Shown here piece after piece: positions 17,778-27,122 of a DNA stretch of 64,000 nt. The position numbers and the translations under genes were made by a program. A model generated the notes under the pieces. It had not been told where the DNA came from, did no database searches, and worked only from the letters and a program-made list of their open reading frames with translations. Each line of letters starts with the position of its first letter. Within the stretch, counting starts at the first letter, position 1. This DNA comes from G963677325 sp963810555 (GTDB lineage: Bacteria > Bacteroidota > Bacteroidia > Bacteroidales > Prolixibacteraceae). The stretch is from positions 1 to 64,000 of the forward strand of contig CAWENX010000024.1 of assembly GCA_963810555.1 (NCBI GenBank), read 5' to 3'.

Positions 17778-17906
17778 ATGAGCAATCTCTTATTTTCCAT
17801 ATTATTTATCGTTGTTCTTATTGCTTTCTTCCTTACGGGAGCCTTTATTGCAATATTGTGCCACCTTGAAAGCTTTATAAAAAATATGCCAAAAAAAATT
17901 CGTTAA
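17778..17906 (+). CDS. Unrecognised 42-residue membrane peptide in kdp operon
   Basis: An ATG 13 bp after kdpF opens a 42-codon frame. The product has one transmembrane helix (LLFSILFIVVLIAFFLTGAF) and a short basic tail (IKNMPKKIR), so an N-out/C-in topology is expected. It is not KdpF, which sits immediately upstream, and I know no named family. The position between kdpF and kdpA suggests a second accessory peptide for the pump. It could also be a chance frame, though its strongly membrane-like composition and tight spacing argue for a gene. Confidence 0.6.
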   Translation: MSNLLFSILFIVVLIAFFLTGAFIAILCHLESFIKNMPKKIR

Positions 17907-18008
17907 AAGGAAGAAAATTAATCACTCTGAGAAACAATAGAAACAGGAAAATTGTTGTTCATCATAGGCTAAAAGGCCAAAAACTAAAGTCAGTAGGAAT
18001 TAATATCT

Positions 18009-18029
18009 CATAACTCATAACTCATAATT
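18009..18029. repeat. CATAACT heptads before kdpA start
   Basis: CATAACT twice, then CATAATT, ending three bases before the kdpA ATG at 18033. The ribosome-binding region is therefore made of, or overlaps, the repeat. Confidence 0.7.
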
Positions 18030-18032
18030 CTC

Positions 18033-19724
18033 ATGTCATCACATGATGTAATCCAGTTAGTTTTATATTTGGTTCTTTTAACAGGCCTCACACCTGTTCT
18101 GGGCAACTATATGTATAAAGTGTTTACAGGTGAAAAGCACTTTATGCTTCCTGTATTCGGCTGGCTTGAGAAACTGACCTATAAAGTGTGCGTCATAAAT
18201 CCTGAAGAGAAAACTAATTGGAAGTCCTATACTTTCAGCCTTCTTCTATTCAATCTCACTGGATTGATTTTCTTGTTCTTAATACAGTTATTACAAGTAC
18301 ACCTGCCGTTGAATCCTCAGCATTTTCCAAACGTACCCTGGCACTCCTCTTTCAATACTGCGGTGAGTTTCGTGACCAATACCAACTGGCAGTCTTATGC
18401 GGGTGAAACCACTATGAGCTATTTTATGCAGATGATTGGCCTTACTGTTCAGAATTTTGTAAGTGCCGCCACCGGAATTGCAGTATTATTAGCACTAATA
18501 AGGGGAATTACCAGCAAAACAACCGAATGGATTGGCAATTTCTGGACAGATCTCACGCGCGCAACATTATATGTGCTGCTGCCTCTCTCAATCCTGCTTG
18601 CAATTCTCTTAACCGGACAGGGTGTAATACAGAATTTTAAAAGTTATGAAACCATAAAGACCTTAACAGGGTTAAAGCAGGTCATTCCAATGGGACCTGC
18701 AGCTTCACAGATTGCCATTAAACAATTAGGCACAAACGGAGGAGGTTTTTTTAATGCCAACAGCGCTCATCCGTTCGAGAATCCAACGCCTTTTAGCAAT
18801 TTTTTGGAAGTTCTGGCTATACTCCTTATCCCTGCAGCTCTAACGTTTACCTATGGAAAAATGATCGGTTCAAAACGACAGGGATGGGCCATATTTACAG
18901 CCATGATGATTCTGTTTTTATCAGGACTGGGCGTTTCTTTATTTTCAGAATATTCATCCAATCCCATTTTCAATCATATGCCATTGATGGAGGGCAAAGA
19001 AATGAGATTTGGCATAACCAACAGTATTCTTTGGGAAACAACTACCACTTCAGCTTCGAATGGCTCGGTAAATTGCATGCACGACAGCCTCTCCCCGATT
19101 TCCGGCATGATCGGAATGATCAACATGATGCTGGGTGAAATAATATTCGGCGGAGTAGGTTCCGGCTTATACGGGATGATTGTATTTATCATTTTGACGG
19201 TCTTTATTGCTGGATTAATGGTCGGACGTACTCCTGAGTACCTCGGTAAAAAAATTGAATCTTATGAGGTAAAAATGTCCATAATTGCCACTCTTGCCCC
19301 AAATTTTGTGATCCTTGCTTTTGCAGCAATTGCCGCAATTACAAGATCGGGATTATCGGGCATAAATAATCCCGGACCTCATGGCCTGTCCGAAATTCTC
19401 TATGCATTCAGTTCAGCCGCAGGAAATAACGGAAGCGCTTTTGCAGGTTTAAATGCCAACACGGTATTTTATAACTTAATGATTGGATTTGGAATTTTAA
19501 TTGGACGATATGGGGTAATTATTCCGGTAATGGCAATCGCCGGAAATTTGGCAACAAAAAAAATCACTCCTCCTTCAGCAGGAACATTTCGGACTGATAA
19601 CACTTTATTTATTGCCTTACTGATAGGGGTCATCCTGATTGTTGGAGGATTAACCCATTTCCCGGCATTATCTCTTGGTCCGATCATAGAACATCTGCTT
19701 ATGCACCAGGGAATCACTTTTTAA
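18033..19724 (+). CDS. kdpA: K+-transporting ATPase subunit A
   Basis: The 563-residue polytopic protein has the four selectivity-filter-like loops of the SKT superfamily. The clearest are VTNTNWQSYAGE and GTNGGGFFNANSAHPFENP, with SASNGSVNCMHD and AGNNGSAFAG later. KdpA binds and conducts K+ in the high-affinity KdpFABC pump. The length is usual for the family. The start ATG (MSSHDVIQLVLYLVLLTGL) directly opens the first helix. Downstream, kdpB begins after a 170-bp spacer built of heptad repeats, unusually long for kdpA-kdpB, which are often nearly adjacent. Confidence 0.97.
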   Translation: MSSHDVIQLVLYLVLLTGLTPVLGNYMYKVFTGEKHFMLPVFGWLEKLTYKVCVINPEEKTNWKSYTFSLLLFNLTGLIFLFLIQLLQVHLPLNPQHFPNVPWHSSFNTAVSFVTNTNWQSYAGETTMSYFMQMIGLTVQNFVSAATGIAVLLALIRGITSKTTEWIGNFWTDLTRATLYVLLPLSILLAILLTGQGVIQNFKSYETIKTLTGLKQVIPMGPAASQIAIKQLGTNGGGFFNANSAHPFENPTPFSNFLEVLAILLIPAALTFTYGKMIGSKRQGWAIFTAMMILFLSGLGVSLFSEYSSNPIFNHMPLMEGKEMRFGITNSILWETTTTSASNGSVNCMHDSLSPISGMIGMINMMLGEIIFGGVGSGLYGMIVFIILTVFIAGLMVGRTPEYLGKKIESYEVKMSIIATLAPNFVILAFAAIAAITRSGLSGINNPGPHGLSEILYAFSSAAGNNGSAFAGLNANTVFYNLMIGFGILIGRYGVIIPVMAIAGNLATKKITPPSAGTFRTDNTLFIALLIGVILIVGGLTHFPALSLGPIIEHLLMHQGITF

Positions 19725-19885
19725 AACAGGCTAAAGTCTTTAGGCTATAGGCTGTAGGAAATTAAAGAATTAAGAATGAAAGATTTAAAAAATGGAATAG
19801 AGAGGCTAAAGAACTTGTATCTCATATCTCATATCTCATATCTCAAATGGAATAGAGAGGCTAAAAAACTCATATCTCATATCTC
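19725..19885. repeat. heptad-built kdpA-kdpB spacer
   Basis: In-phase 7-bp units begin at the first base after the kdpA stop (TAAAGTC, TTTAGGC, TATAGGC, TGTAGGA) and drift to CATATCT three times at 823-843 of this block's 19 kb numbering (19823-19843). A segment GGAATAGAGAGGCTAAA then recurs and CATATCT follows again (19871-). A one-base slip separates the two halves. No ORF is present. Confidence 0.8.
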
Positions 19886-19894
19886 ATAAAAAAT

Positions 19895-21973
19895 ATGGTT
19901 TCAAAACATAAAGTCGGGTTACTAAACAGGAAAATACTGATTGAAGCTGTCAGGGAAAGTTTTATCAAACTAAAGCCATCAGTACAGATTAAAAATCCGG
20001 TTATCTTTATTGTGGCAATAGGAGCTCTTCTTACTACAATTCAGGTATTTGGAGAAATATATAAAGGAAATTTCTCTTCATTCTACTTCCAGTTAGCAAT
20101 TTGGCTGTGGTTTACAGTATTGTTCGCCAATTTTTCAACCTCTGTTGCTGAAGGCAGGGGAAAAGCACAGGCCGAAAGTCTAAGGAAAAACCGCAGTCAG
20201 GCAAAAGCCAGAAAACTGATTGGAACAAAAGAAGTCCTTGTTCTTGCTACTGAATTGAGAAAGGACGACATTGTAGTGTGCGAAACAGGTGAGGTGATAC
20301 CCTCTGACGGCGAAATCATTGAAGGCATTGCAAGTGTTGATGAATCAGCTATTACAGGTGAATCAGCACCTGTAATAAGGGAAAGCGGTGGCGACCGTTC
20401 AGCAGTCACAGGAGGAACAAAGGTCATCAGCGACCGGATAGTGATAAAAATCACCAGCGAACCAGGTTATACTTTTATCGACCGGATCATCGCTCTTGTC
20501 GAAGGAGCAGTGCGTCAGAAAACCCCTAATGAAATTGCCCTCTCTATTCTTCTTTCAGGTCTATCCATCATTTTTTTACTGGCTGTGGTTACTTTACCTG
20601 CATTTTTTGGATATAACCTTAATGCATCAGGACTTTCTGAATCACAAAATCTTTCTCTGCCTGTATTGATTGCCTTGCTGGTCTGCCTGATTCCTACAAC
20701 TATCGGTGGACTCTTAAGCGCCATCGGAATCAGTGGAATGGACAGGCTTCTCCAGCGCAATGTTATTGCCATCAGCGGCCGGGCCATCGAAGCAGCAGGT
20801 GATGTCGATGTACTCTTATTGGATAAAACAGGAACAATAACCCTTGGAAACCGTATGGCAACTGATTTTATCCCTGCAGACGGGGTCAATGCCAAAGAAC
20901 TCGCCGATGCAGCACAACTCTCCTCTCTGTCGGACGAAACCCCTGAAGGCCGCTCCATCGTTGTATTAGCTAAAGATAAATTTAATATCCGCGCACGGGA
21001 AGTACATCAACTCAATGCAACATTTATTCCTTTTTCAGCACAAACAAGAATGAGCGGCGTAGATATTGCTGACCATGACAAAAAAATACGTCATATCCGC
21101 AAAGGGTCCTCAGAAGCCATTCGTACTTTTATCCATAATAACAACGGATTTTTCCCAAAAAAAATTGAAGATATTGTAATACATCTTGCCAAACAGGGAG
21201 CCACACCCCTGGTTGTTGCCGAAGACAATAAGGTGCTGGGAGTCATACACCTAAAGGATGTTGTGAAAGGCGGGATCAAACAACGTTTTGCCGAATTGCG
21301 CAAAATGGGTATCCGAACGGTAATGATTACCGGTGACAATCATTTAACTGCTGCAGCTATTGCCGCAGAAGCAGGCGTGGATGATTTTATGGCTGAAGCA
21401 AAACCTGAAGATAAATTGGGCAGGATAAGAAAAGAACAGGCGAACGGACATCTTGTGGGAATGATCGGCGACGGCACCAATGACGCCCCGGCTCTTGCCC
21501 AGGCCGACGTGGGAATAGCAATGAATTCAGGCACACAGGCTGCCCGTGAGGCAGGAAATATGGTCGACCTTGACAGTAATCCAACCAAATTGATCGAAGT
21601 TGTCGAAGTAGGCAAACAACTATTGATTACCCGGGGATCGCTTACTACTTTTAGTATAGCCAATGATGTAGCAAAATATTTTGCTATTATACCCGCCATT
21701 GCAGTCTCATTGTACGCCGGTCAGAATGGAACTGGACCACTATCAGCACTCAATATTATGAAATTGGGGTCACCTCACAGTGCAATTTTGAGTGCAATAA
21801 TTTTTAACGCGATTATCATTATCGCCCTTATCCCCCTGGCCCTGAGAGGTGTTAAGTACCGTCCTGTCTCAGCAATTGCTGCCTTAAGCAGAAATCTCCT
21901 GATTTACGGATTAGGCGGGATAATCGCACCTTTTATCGGTATCAAACTCATAGATATTTTGATTAACATTTAA
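19895..21973 (+). CDS. kdpB: K+-transporting ATPase subunit B (P-type ATPase)
   Basis: The 692-residue P-type ATPase has the actuator motif TGES in DESAITGESAPVIRESGG, the phosphorylation motif DKTGT (VLLLDKTGTITLGN) and the hinge MIGDGTNDAPALAQADVGIAM. The length is typical of KdpB. It hydrolyses ATP to drive K+ uptake through KdpA. The TGES serine, which in E. coli KdpB is an inhibitory phosphorylation site, is retained. The start is set by the ATG 10 bp after the heptad spacer; MVSKHKVGLLNRKI fits the cytoplasmic N-terminus. Confidence 0.97.
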   Translation: MVSKHKVGLLNRKILIEAVRESFIKLKPSVQIKNPVIFIVAIGALLTTIQVFGEIYKGNFSSFYFQLAIWLWFTVLFANFSTSVAEGRGKAQAESLRKNRSQAKARKLIGTKEVLVLATELRKDDIVVCETGEVIPSDGEIIEGIASVDESAITGESAPVIRESGGDRSAVTGGTKVISDRIVIKITSEPGYTFIDRIIALVEGAVRQKTPNEIALSILLSGLSIIFLLAVVTLPAFFGYNLNASGLSESQNLSLPVLIALLVCLIPTTIGGLLSAIGISGMDRLLQRNVIAISGRAIEAAGDVDVLLLDKTGTITLGNRMATDFIPADGVNAKELADAAQLSSLSDETPEGRSIVVLAKDKFNIRAREVHQLNATFIPFSAQTRMSGVDIADHDKKIRHIRKGSSEAIRTFIHNNNGFFPKKIEDIVIHLAKQGATPLVVAEDNKVLGVIHLKDVVKGGIKQRFAELRKMGIRTVMITGDNHLTAAAIAAEAGVDDFMAEAKPEDKLGRIRKEQANGHLVGMIGDGTNDAPALAQADVGIAMNSGTQAAREAGNMVDLDSNPTKLIEVVEVGKQLLITRGSLTTFSIANDVAKYFAIIPAIAVSLYAGQNGTGPLSALNIMKLGSPHSAILSAIIFNAIIIIALIPLALRGVKYRPVSAIAALSRNLLIYGLGGIIAPFIGIKLIDILINI

Positions 21974-22044
21974 AGGCTATAAACGAATGACTATTGAATG
22001 ACTATTTGGTGTAATTCGTCAATAATTCGTGAAATCTTTTTATT

Positions 22045-22617
22045 ATGAAAACTCTGATTATTTCTCTGAAAATATTTTTCTTCTTTACAATACTTACCGG
22101 AATTGCCTATCCTCTTTTTATTACCGGAATTGCTCAGGCAGTATTTCCTTATAATGCAAACGGGAGCATCATTTTAAAAGATGGTCAGAAAATAGGCAGT
22201 GCGTTGATTGCACAAAAATCCAATACACTGATTTATTTTTCATCAAGACCTTCGGCAGTTGATTATAATCCCCTCCCCTCTGGTGCATCAAATTTCGCTC
22301 TGACCAACAGAATTTTAAGGGATTCAGTCAATTATCGGGAAAATCAATTCATTTTATTTAACCACCTTGCCCCCCATACAGAAGTCCCCTCCGAAATGGT
22401 TTTTGCATCAGCCAGTGGTCTTGATCCGGATATTTCGCCCAAAGCGGCTATGCTCCAGATAAACAGAATTGCAAAAGCACGCCATTTCAGTGATGCACAA
22501 AAACAACAATTAATTTATTTAATGCAAAACAATATAGAGGAACCTCAGTATGGTTTATTCGGAGATGCCCGTATCAACGTGCTTCTCCTTAATATTGAAC
22601 TCGATAAAATCAAATAG
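22045..22617 (+). CDS. kdpC: K+-transporting ATPase subunit C
   Basis: The 190-residue protein has a single N-terminal transmembrane helix (IIFFFTILTGIAYPLFITGIAQ region) and the KdpC pattern YFSSRPSAVDYNPLPSGASN and SASGLDPDISPKAA. KdpC is the periplasmic-facing chaperone-like subunit of KdpFABC. Its gene is 71 bp after kdpB, preceded by a duplicated GAATGACTATT segment. A 213-bp heptad-rich spacer separates it from kdpD. Confidence 0.95.
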   Translation: MKTLIISLKIFFFFTILTGIAYPLFITGIAQAVFPYNANGSIILKDGQKIGSALIAQKSNTLIYFSSRPSAVDYNPLPSGASNFALTNRILRDSVNYRENQFILFNHLAPHTEVPSEMVFASASGLDPDISPKAAMLQINRIAKARHFSDAQKQQLIYLMQNNIEEPQYGLFGDARINVLLLNIELDKIK

Positions 22618-22741
22618 TTATAATACTGTTCAGAATGTAAAAATTAGCCACTTTGTTATTAAATTTGAATGATATTCAAATTTAATCTGGGTCAGGTTGT
22701 CAAAATGAAACATCAGATAATTAAAGAATTAAAGAACGTCA

Positions 22742-22825
22742 AATAATGAAAGAATGAAATAAGGCTAAAGACGGCAGAAATTCATAATTTATCATTCGTA
22801 ATTCGTAATTCGTAATTCGTAATTT
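22742..22825. repeat. heptad-built kdpC-kdpD spacer
   Basis: Twelve 7-bp units stay in one phase from AATAATG at 22742 through GGCTAAA and GAAATTC to GTAATTC three times and GTAATTT (22819-22825), ending five bases before the kdpD ATG. Confidence 0.8.
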
Positions 22826-22830
22826 TTACT

Positions 22831-25560
22831 ATGAACAAGTTTGAGGATCTAAGGCCTGATCCCGATGAGTTGCTGGCTTCTTTACAAAAAGAAGAAGAGA
22901 GAAGTAAAAGAGGAAAACTGAAAATATTCTTTGGCATGTGCGCCGGAGTGGGCAAGACATATACTATGCTTCAGACAGCCCACGCAGAGAAGATAAAGCA
23001 TTTTGACATTGTTGCCGGATTTGTTGAAACGCACAACCGCAAAGAGACTTCCGCACTGGTCGAGGGTTTTGAACTGATCCCCCGTAAGAGTATCGAATAT
23101 AAATCCACTCTCATTGCTGAAATGGATCTGGATGCTATTCTCGCACGAAAGCCACAGATTGTGCTGGTGGATGAACTTGCCCATACCAATGCTCCGGGAA
23201 GCCGTCACAAAAAGAGGTACCAGGATGTAGAGGAAATCCTTGAAAATGGGATTAACGTGTATACTACCCTCAACGTCCAGCATCTGGAAAGCCGTTCTGA
23301 CACAGTGGCACAAATTACCGGAATAACAGTCAGGGAAACGGTACCCGATGAGATTTTCGAAAATGCCGATGAAATTGAATTGGTCGATCTTACCCCTGAT
23401 GAATTGTTGCAAAGGCTTGCCGAGGGAAAAGTTTATACAGCTGAACGATCCAAAGAAGCCATTGAAAATTTCTTCCGTAAAGGAAATATTACCGCGTTAC
23501 GTGAGATGGCTTTACGATTAGCAGCGGACCGTGTAGATAAACAACTGCTTGATTACATGCATTATAAAAGAATACGCGGTCCCTGGAAATCAGGCCTTCA
23601 CCTTTTAATTGCCATAGGACCAAGCCCGCATGCAGGAGAATTGATGCGATGGGCAAAAACTTTATCTTATACCATGGGAGCAAATATTCAGGCGCTTTAT
23701 GTGGAGACCCTTCATAAACTTACACCCAGCGAACAGATACAGCTTGATGTCAATATTGACCTGGCTAAAAAGCTGGGAATCAAATTCAGGATTGTTACCC
23801 ATAATGACATTGTAAAAGCGATTGTGGATTTTGCCCGGAAAGAAAACGTAACCCATATTATAGTCGGCAAGCCCCGATCAACGAACTTGATATCCGGAAT
23901 ACGTCATGCCCGATTTTTAAACCGCCTTACCTTGTACAGCGGGAATATCGATGTGTACATTATAGGGGCAGAAAGCAGGAAAATGCGCAAATTACAGGAA
24001 AAAGCTTCCATACTATCGTTCACATCTACGCTTCCCCAGTATTTTACTGCTTCATTTATCGTAATTCTTACATCAATCATTTGCTATATTTTAAAAGATT
24101 ATATCGGATATAAAGTTGTCTCATTTGGCCTGTTGTTCATGGTATCAATTCTCGCCCTTTTTTATGGCACCGGCCCGATATTGCTTGCAGCAACGCTTTC
24201 CGCCCTGATCTGGGACTACTTTTTTATTCCTCCTTCATTGACATTGTATGTGGGAAGACCTGAAGATGTTCTTATGCTCATTATGTTTTTCATTATTGCC
24301 TTGTTGAACGGCACCCTGACTTCACGGGTGCGTCGACAGGAGAAAAAGATAAGAGTAAGGGAGGAAAGAACCAATGCCCTTTACCAGCTTTCCCGCGATT
24401 TAAGTTCGGCTTCCTCAATAGCTGATGTTTCTGATATTGCTGTGAGATATATCCGTAAATACTTTAATCTGGATTGTGCCCTGATGCTTAGCAATGATCT
24501 CAATCAACTTGATCCTTTGACCGTTTATCCTTTGTCGTCTCCCGCACATGCGGGATTAGCTGACAGAGAACAAAATGAAACAAAAATTAACCTGTCAGGT
24601 AATGAATGGAGCATCGCATCCTGGGCCTTCAAAAATTCTGCTAAGGCAGGAAAATATACTGACACATTGCCATCAACAAATTATACTTTTTATCCCATGG
24701 TCGGAAGCAGCAACAATATGGGTGTAATTGCTGTTGAACATCCCCGCATATTTACCCAGGGTGAGGATCAATTCTGGGAAGCGTGTCTTTCACAAATCTC
24801 AGGTAAGTATGAAAGAGAATATTTGCGTAATGCAGCCAGAAAGACATATATTCTGAATGAATCGGAAAAACTCTATAAAACACTTTTTAATTCTATATCA
24901 CATGAATTACGAATTCCCGTAGCTGCCATCATGGGAGCTTCTGACACTTTATTGTCTGATAATTATCCCGAAGAAACGAAATTAAAACTGTATAACGAAA
25001 TCAACACGGCTTCCGTCATACTTAACCGCTTGATTGAAAATCTGCTTAATATGTCCCGACTCGAATCTGGTCGGATATTACCGCATCCCGATTGGTGCGA
25101 TGTACATGATCTTGCTAATAAAATTGCTGAAAATCTCAAAGCAGAGCTGTTGCCCTATAAACTTTCTGTTGTTATCCCTGCCACCATGCCATTTGTTGAA
25201 ATTGATTTCGGGCTGATTGAACAGGTTCTGTATAACCTTGTACTTAATTCAACTCAAAATGCCCCTGCCGGAACAAATATCAGGATGAAGTTTTATTATG
25301 ACCATGGATCGCTGACGATTCAGATAATGGACAGGGGGAAAGGATTCCCTGAGAGCGAATTATCCTCCGTTTTCAATAAGTTCTACCGTGGTCAGGATGC
25401 ACGGGCCGGAGGGACAGGACTTGGATTGTCTATCGTTAAAGGTTTTGTTGAAGCCCACGGAGGTACGGTTACTGCTGAAAACAGGAAAAACGGAGGAGCA
25501 ATATTTACTATTCGGATCCCTGTTAAGATTTCCGAAATCGATCAGGTGAATAAAATATAG
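22831..25560 (+). CDS. kdpD: KdpD sensor histidine kinase
   Basis: The 909-residue protein has the full KdpD layout: N-terminal KdpD domain with Walker A GMCAGVGKT (residues 35-43) and DELAHTNAPGSRHKKRYQDV; a Usp-like domain (about 250-380); four clustered helices of the DUF4118 unit (about 400-500); a GAF-like region; an H-box SISHELRIPVAAIMG with the phospho-accepting His near 691; and a HATPase domain with DRGKGFPE and GGTGLGLSIV. KdpD senses low K+ or osmotic stress and phosphorylates KdpE. Its stop is four bases before the kdpE start region, so the two are translationally close. Confidence 0.95.
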   Translation: MNKFEDLRPDPDELLASLQKEEERSKRGKLKIFFGMCAGVGKTYTMLQTAHAEKIKHFDIVAGFVETHNRKETSALVEGFELIPRKSIEYKSTLIAEMDLDAILARKPQIVLVDELAHTNAPGSRHKKRYQDVEEILENGINVYTTLNVQHLESRSDTVAQITGITVRETVPDEIFENADEIELVDLTPDELLQRLAEGKVYTAERSKEAIENFFRKGNITALREMALRLAADRVDKQLLDYMHYKRIRGPWKSGLHLLIAIGPSPHAGELMRWAKTLSYTMGANIQALYVETLHKLTPSEQIQLDVNIDLAKKLGIKFRIVTHNDIVKAIVDFARKENVTHIIVGKPRSTNLISGIRHARFLNRLTLYSGNIDVYIIGAESRKMRKLQEKASILSFTSTLPQYFTASFIVILTSIICYILKDYIGYKVVSFGLLFMVSILALFYGTGPILLAATLSALIWDYFFIPPSLTLYVGRPEDVLMLIMFFIIALLNGTLTSRVRRQEKKIRVREERTNALYQLSRDLSSASSIADVSDIAVRYIRKYFNLDCALMLSNDLNQLDPLTVYPLSSPAHAGLADREQNETKINLSGNEWSIASWAFKNSAKAGKYTDTLPSTNYTFYPMVGSSNNMGVIAVEHPRIFTQGEDQFWEACLSQISGKYEREYLRNAARKTYILNESEKLYKTLFNSISHELRIPVAAIMGASDTLLSDNYPEETKLKLYNEINTASVILNRLIENLLNMSRLESGRILPHPDWCDVHDLANKIAENLKAELLPYKLSVVIPATMPFVEIDFGLIEQVLYNLVLNSTQNAPAGTNIRMKFYYDHGSLTIQIMDRGKGFPESELSSVFNKFYRGQDARAGGTGLGLSIVKGFVEAHGGTVTAENRKNGGAIFTIRIPVKISEIDQVNKI

Positions 25561-25564
25561 TCCA

Positions 25565-26248
25565 ATGGAAGAACCGAACAGAATATTGATCATTGATGAC
25601 GAAGTTCAGATACACCGTTTGCTCGAAATAACATTATCTGCTAACGGATACAAAATATTTGAAGCTTCAACGGGTAAAGAAGGTTTGGTTTTGGCTGCCA
25701 CTCGCCAGCCGGCATTAATCATTCTTGACCTCGGACTGCCTGATGCCGAAGGTTTTGATATTCTCAAAAAAATCAGGGAATGGTTCCAAAAACCTGTTAT
25801 TATCCTTTCTGTCCGTAATTCGGAAGAAGATATTGTAAAAGCTCTCGATATGGGAGCCAACGACTATGTTACAAAACCTTTTCGTACAGGTGAATTGCTG
25901 GCACGAATAAAAGCGGCTATAAGACAAAGCCAGGGAACATCTGATAGTCCGGTCATAGAATCCGGTTCATTAAGAATTGATTTTGTCAACCACACGGTAC
26001 ATAAAAACAATGAGTTAATTAAACTCACTGCAACTGAATTTTCGTTGCTGGTTTTATTAGCCAGGAATGAAGGAAGAGTGCTCACACACAGGTATATTTT
26101 AAAAGAAGTTTGGGGTGTCGGGTTCCAGGATCAGACGCAATATCTTCGGGTTTATATAGCCCAGCTGCGCAAAAAGATTGAAATTGATCCTTCAAAACCA
26201 AAATTCTTTAATACCGAATCCGGAATCGGTTACAGGTTTGGAGGTTAA
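25565..26248 (+). CDS. kdpE: KdpE response regulator
   Basis: The 227-residue OmpR-class regulator has an N-terminal receiver with acidic pair DD (residues 11-12), phospho-acceptor Asp55 in ILDLGLPD and Lys104 in VTKPF. A C-terminal winged helix (LTATEFSLLVLLARNEGRVL, RVYIAQLRKKIE) follows. It activates kdpFABC on phosphorylation by KdpD. Having kdpDE downstream of kdpFABC allows positive autoregulation of the whole unit. Confidence 0.95.
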   Translation: MEEPNRILIIDDEVQIHRLLEITLSANGYKIFEASTGKEGLVLAATRQPALIILDLGLPDAEGFDILKKIREWFQKPVIILSVRNSEEDIVKALDMGANDYVTKPFRTGELLARIKAAIRQSQGTSDSPVIESGSLRIDFVNHTVHKNNELIKLTATEFSLLVLLARNEGRVLTHRYILKEVWGVGFQDQTQYLRVYIAQLRKKIEIDPSKPKFFNTESGIGYRFGG

Positions 26249-26276
26249 TAAGATCAGTGATCAGTTATCGGAAAAT
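26249..26276. repeat. heptad run after kdpE stop
   Basis: TAAGATC, AGTGATC and AGTTATC follow the kdpE stop codon in exact phase from the first base after it. Confidence 0.6.
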
Positions 26277-26475
26277 GCTGAAAATCTGAAACATTTAAAC
26301 TCCGAAACTTCTGTTTACCATGTAAACAACATCATTTAATCAGGATAATTTATATACCATACACTCTCATTGATCCCCCTCAATCCGTCATTTGCAGGAT
26401 CATTTGCATGGTTTAATCAGGCGATGATTTCCTGCTGTCATTACCATACCGGGGCCATACCATCGAAGGGTTGTC

Positions 26476-26578
26476 TGTACACTTACTGTACACTTACTGT
26501 ACACTTACTGTACTAATATTGTACAGTGAATGTACAATAAGTATACATTCAGTGTACAGTAAATAAGGACATGGTACT
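26476..26578. repeat. 11-bp TGTACA iteron array, copy B
   Basis: Nine 11-bp units start at 26476. TGTACACTTAC occurs three times, then variants such as TGTACAGTGAA and TGTACAATAAG, closing with a GGACATGGTAC unit. Like copy A it follows GGGTTGTC. The left units read TGTACACTTAC and the right ones approach the reverse complement, so the array has overall dyad symmetry. Confidence 0.8.
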
Positions 26579-26709
26579 GCTCCGGTATGAACATGGTCAT
26601 ATGGAAAAGATGACAAGGTCTGCTTACTTAAAACTTTTACCGGGATCAATCCGCAAGCCGCCGGATGGGTGAAGCTGATTATGGAAAAATGTTATTTTTT
26701 CAGATTCCG

Positions 26710-27012
26710 GTGAGTATGTCTCTTGTACGCCGACTTTCTCCACAACCCGGAACAATATACCTGATGGATAAAGCTTATGTTGATTTTGCCGCATTATATC
26801 GTATGCAAATGACAGATGCTTAGTTTGTTATTAGGGCAAAACCGCCACTATAATAAGAGCTAATTGAACAGAACGCCAGGATCAATGTAACTTTCGGGCT
26901 GCGGGCCGACAAAGCAGTTGTTCTGACTGTGGCAAAGTCGAAAAAACTTTACCTGGAAAAATTGCTACCGGTTGATTATTATCGGTATAATAACCTTATA
27001 GAAACTTTGTAA
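26710..27012 (+). pseudogene. IS4-family-like transposase remnant
   Basis: One frame reads QPGTIYLMDKAYVDFAALYR, ending in a TAG followed by FVIRAK. Farther on (from about 26906) a second frame reads DKAVVLTVAKSKKLYLEKL. Both match consecutive parts of IS4-type transposases: the second catalytic Asp lies in MDKAYVDF, and the KSKKLYPEKLR-like block follows. Stops and frame changes show it is dead, and no terminal inverted repeats were found. The 26579-26709 stretch upstream has no recognised content. Confidence 0.7.
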
Positions 27013-27042
27013 TAAAAATCATTTCATGCAATTAAAATTTTA

Positions 27043-27050
27043 TAATTTTG
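27043..27050 (+). promoter_or_regulatory. -7 box (TAATTTTG) before first barrel gene
   Basis: Matches TAnnTTTG 73 bp upstream of the ATG at 27123. There is no -33 TTTG at the usual distance. Confidence 0.35.
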
Positions 27051-27122
27051 AGTCTGATAATTTGTTTATTCAGTAATTTAGAAAAATAAAACAAACCCCA
27101 AAATATTTAACTATACCAAAGA

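Noticed and set aside
26579..26709. 35-codon open stretch upstream of the transposase remnant
   Set aside because: It reads KTFTGINPQAAGWVKLIMEK, but I could not connect it to any transposase or other family, so it is not called.
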